This document shows, piece by piece, positions 63,082 to 64,000 of a DNA stretch of 64,000 nt. Numbering within the stretch: the stretch's first letter is position 1; each line of letters starts with the position of its first letter. The notes under the pieces are model-generated. The model worked only from the letters and a program-made list of their open reading frames with translations. It did not search any database and was not told where the DNA came from. Source of the DNA: Dulcicalothrix desertica PCC 7102 (GTDB lineage Bacteria; Cyanobacteriota; Cyanobacteriia; Cyanobacteriales; Nostocaceae); assembly GCF_003991905.1 (NCBI RefSeq), contig NZ_RSCL01000014.1, positions 124,001-188,000 on the forward strand. The letters are read 5' to 3'. The translations under genes were made by a program, and so were the position numbers.

Positions 63082-64000
63082 GTGGACTTACAAAACTTAC
63101 ACAATTTTTTCTACTCAGGTAATTTTATCCCACATGGGCATTGTTACTTGTGGAAGCCTGAGTTGGTATCGCTGCATATGCTATCAGATGTACTAATTGC
63201 ATTGTCTTACTATTCAATACCCATAACGCTTGTGTATTTTATTCGTAAGCGTAAAGATATTCCGTTTCAGAATATTTTTCTACTGTTCGGCGCCTTTATT
63301 ATTTCGTGTGGTACAACTCATATTATGGAGGTATGGACATTATGGCATCCTGACTACTGGTTCGCAGGCGCCTTAAAAGCACTAACAGCATTAATATCGT
63401 TCTATACAGCTTTAACTTTGATACCTTTAGTACCAAGAGCATTAGCTCTACCAAGTCCTGCACAGCTTGAAACTACGAACCAAGCTTTGATGATGGAGAT
63501 TATAGAGCGTAAACGTGTAGAGCAGGAATTGCGTCAGTATAAAGAACATTTAGAGGAAATTGTTCAAACTCGTACTGTTGAGTTAGAGTCAGCAAACGCA
63601 CAGCTTAGAAGTGCCAATCAAGAGTTGAACGATTTTGCTTATGTAGTATCGCACGATTTGAAGGCGCCGTTACGAGGAATTACTTCACTATCTGAGTGGT
63701 TGTTAGCTGACTATGGTGAAGAGTTCGACGAAGAAGGCAAAAAGATGGTTAATTTAATGATTAGTCGAGTTCAACGACTACATCAATTAATCGATGATAT
63801 TTTAAAGTATTCACGAGTCGGACGTGCAAAGGTTGAGAAGAAAGATGTAAACTTAAATAAAGTTGTATCTGAGTTAGTTGAAGTTTTAAGTATACCCGAA
63901 AATATTAAAGTTGAGATTCCTAATCAATTACCGACTATTAAATGCGATAAAACCAGGATTGAGCAGCTTTTTCAAAATTTGATTACTAATGCAATAAAAT
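63082..64000 (+). CDS. Ethylene-receptor-type histidine kinase (partial, runs off the right edge)
   Basis: From GTG 63082 (VDLQNLHNFFYSGNFIPHGH), 306 codons are visible. The first ~120 residues form three transmembrane helices of the ETR1 ethylene-binding domain. Asp36, Tyr43, Ile46, Pro47, Ile73, Cys76 and His80 are spaced exactly as Asp25, Tyr32, Ile35, Pro36, Ile62, Cys65 and His69 of Arabidopsis ETR1; the Cys/His pair (SCGTTH) is the Cu(I) site. A coiled linker and a histidine kinase dimerisation domain follow (NDFAYVVSHDLKAPLRGITS, DDILKYSRVG), then the start of the ATPase domain (IEQLFQNLITNAIK). No GAF or PAS domain lies between. Related to Synechocystis slr1212. Confidence 0.93.
   Translation, partial: MDLQNLHNFFYSGNFIPHGHCYLWKPELVSLHMLSDVLIALSYYSIPITLVYFIRKRKDIPFQNIFLLFGAFIISCGTTHIMEVWTLWHPDYWFAGALKALTALISFYTALTLIPLVPRALALPSPAQLETTNQALMMEIIERKRVEQELRQYKEHLEEIVQTRTVELESANAQLRSANQELNDFAYVVSHDLKAPLRGITSLSEWLLADYGEEFDEEGKKMVNLMISRVQRLHQLIDDILKYSRVGRAKVEKKDVNLNKVVSELVEVLSIPENIKVEIPNQLPTIKCDKTRIEQLFQNLITNAIK

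Overview
The window is AT-rich chromosomal DNA from a cyanobacterium. Direct markers are psaM (photosystem I subunit XII), several small proteins typical of cyanobacteria, a PEP-CTERM exported protein, an ethylene-receptor-type histidine kinase, heptameric STRR repeats (GTGCTGA/CTCAGCA and relatives) and many dispersed palindromes. The repeat load and gene content suggest a filamentous, Nostocales-type organism; the genus cannot be fixed by reading alone. A genome-wide oddity is the hexamer palindrome GGCGCC, counted by eye about 115 times, while the classical cyanobacterial HIP1 octamer GCGATCGC was not seen.

Layout. 0-4.7 kb: an envelope/exopolysaccharide operon on the minus strand (SDR epimerase/dehydratase, MurJ-like flippase, family 4 glycosyltransferase). 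4.7-5.8 kb: a gene-poor gap. 5.8-25 kb: mostly housekeeping (ilvN, mobA, a DUF255/thioredoxin-like protein, clpP, RNase R, ubiX, aroK, an FGGY sugar kinase, psaM, fmt) with conserved small cyanobacterial proteins and one STAND/NB-ARC ATPase. 25-28.2 kb: a secreted protein, a YqhD-type alcohol dehydrogenase and an ArsR-SRPBCC pair behind a promoter full of palindromes.

28.3-38.8 kb is an accessory, decaying region: a ClpP paralogue lacking catalytic residues behind a 97-bp tandem duplication; a cupin gene split by a 3.1-kb IS4-like mobile element (19-bp terminal inverted repeats, 12-bp target duplication, frameshifted transposase, internal inverted repeats); a truncated and frameshifted epimerase; a TetR regulator and two glutathione-S-transferase-like genes that appear to share one operator palindrome; a small gene broken at an A9 run; a CPBP protease remnant; a glycine-zipper membrane protein; and a VapC-type toxin-antitoxin pair.

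39-52 kb: trmFO, an EnvC/M23 murein hydrolase activator, tRNA-Arg(CCG), a PEP-CTERM protein, a fragment of a type I DNA methylase, a BtuF/FecCD/FecE-type metal-chelate ABC transporter, an XRE regulator divergent from a gene with a two-hairpin leader, and a P-type cation ATPase. 52-64 kb: an AAA-like ATPase, a Ser/Thr kinase with an Asn-rich tail, ung, a thermonuclease-like protein, a PhyH-like dioxygenase, an EamA transporter, conserved small proteins, a CBS/coiled-coil protein, a lipoprotein and, running off the right edge, a histidine kinase whose membrane domain keeps all seven key ethylene-binding residues of plant ETR1.

No CRISPR array or rRNA was seen. The best candidates for something new are the TetR-GST regulon, the 36-38 kb island, the catalytically dead ClpP paralogue, and the repeat/HIP-like architecture.
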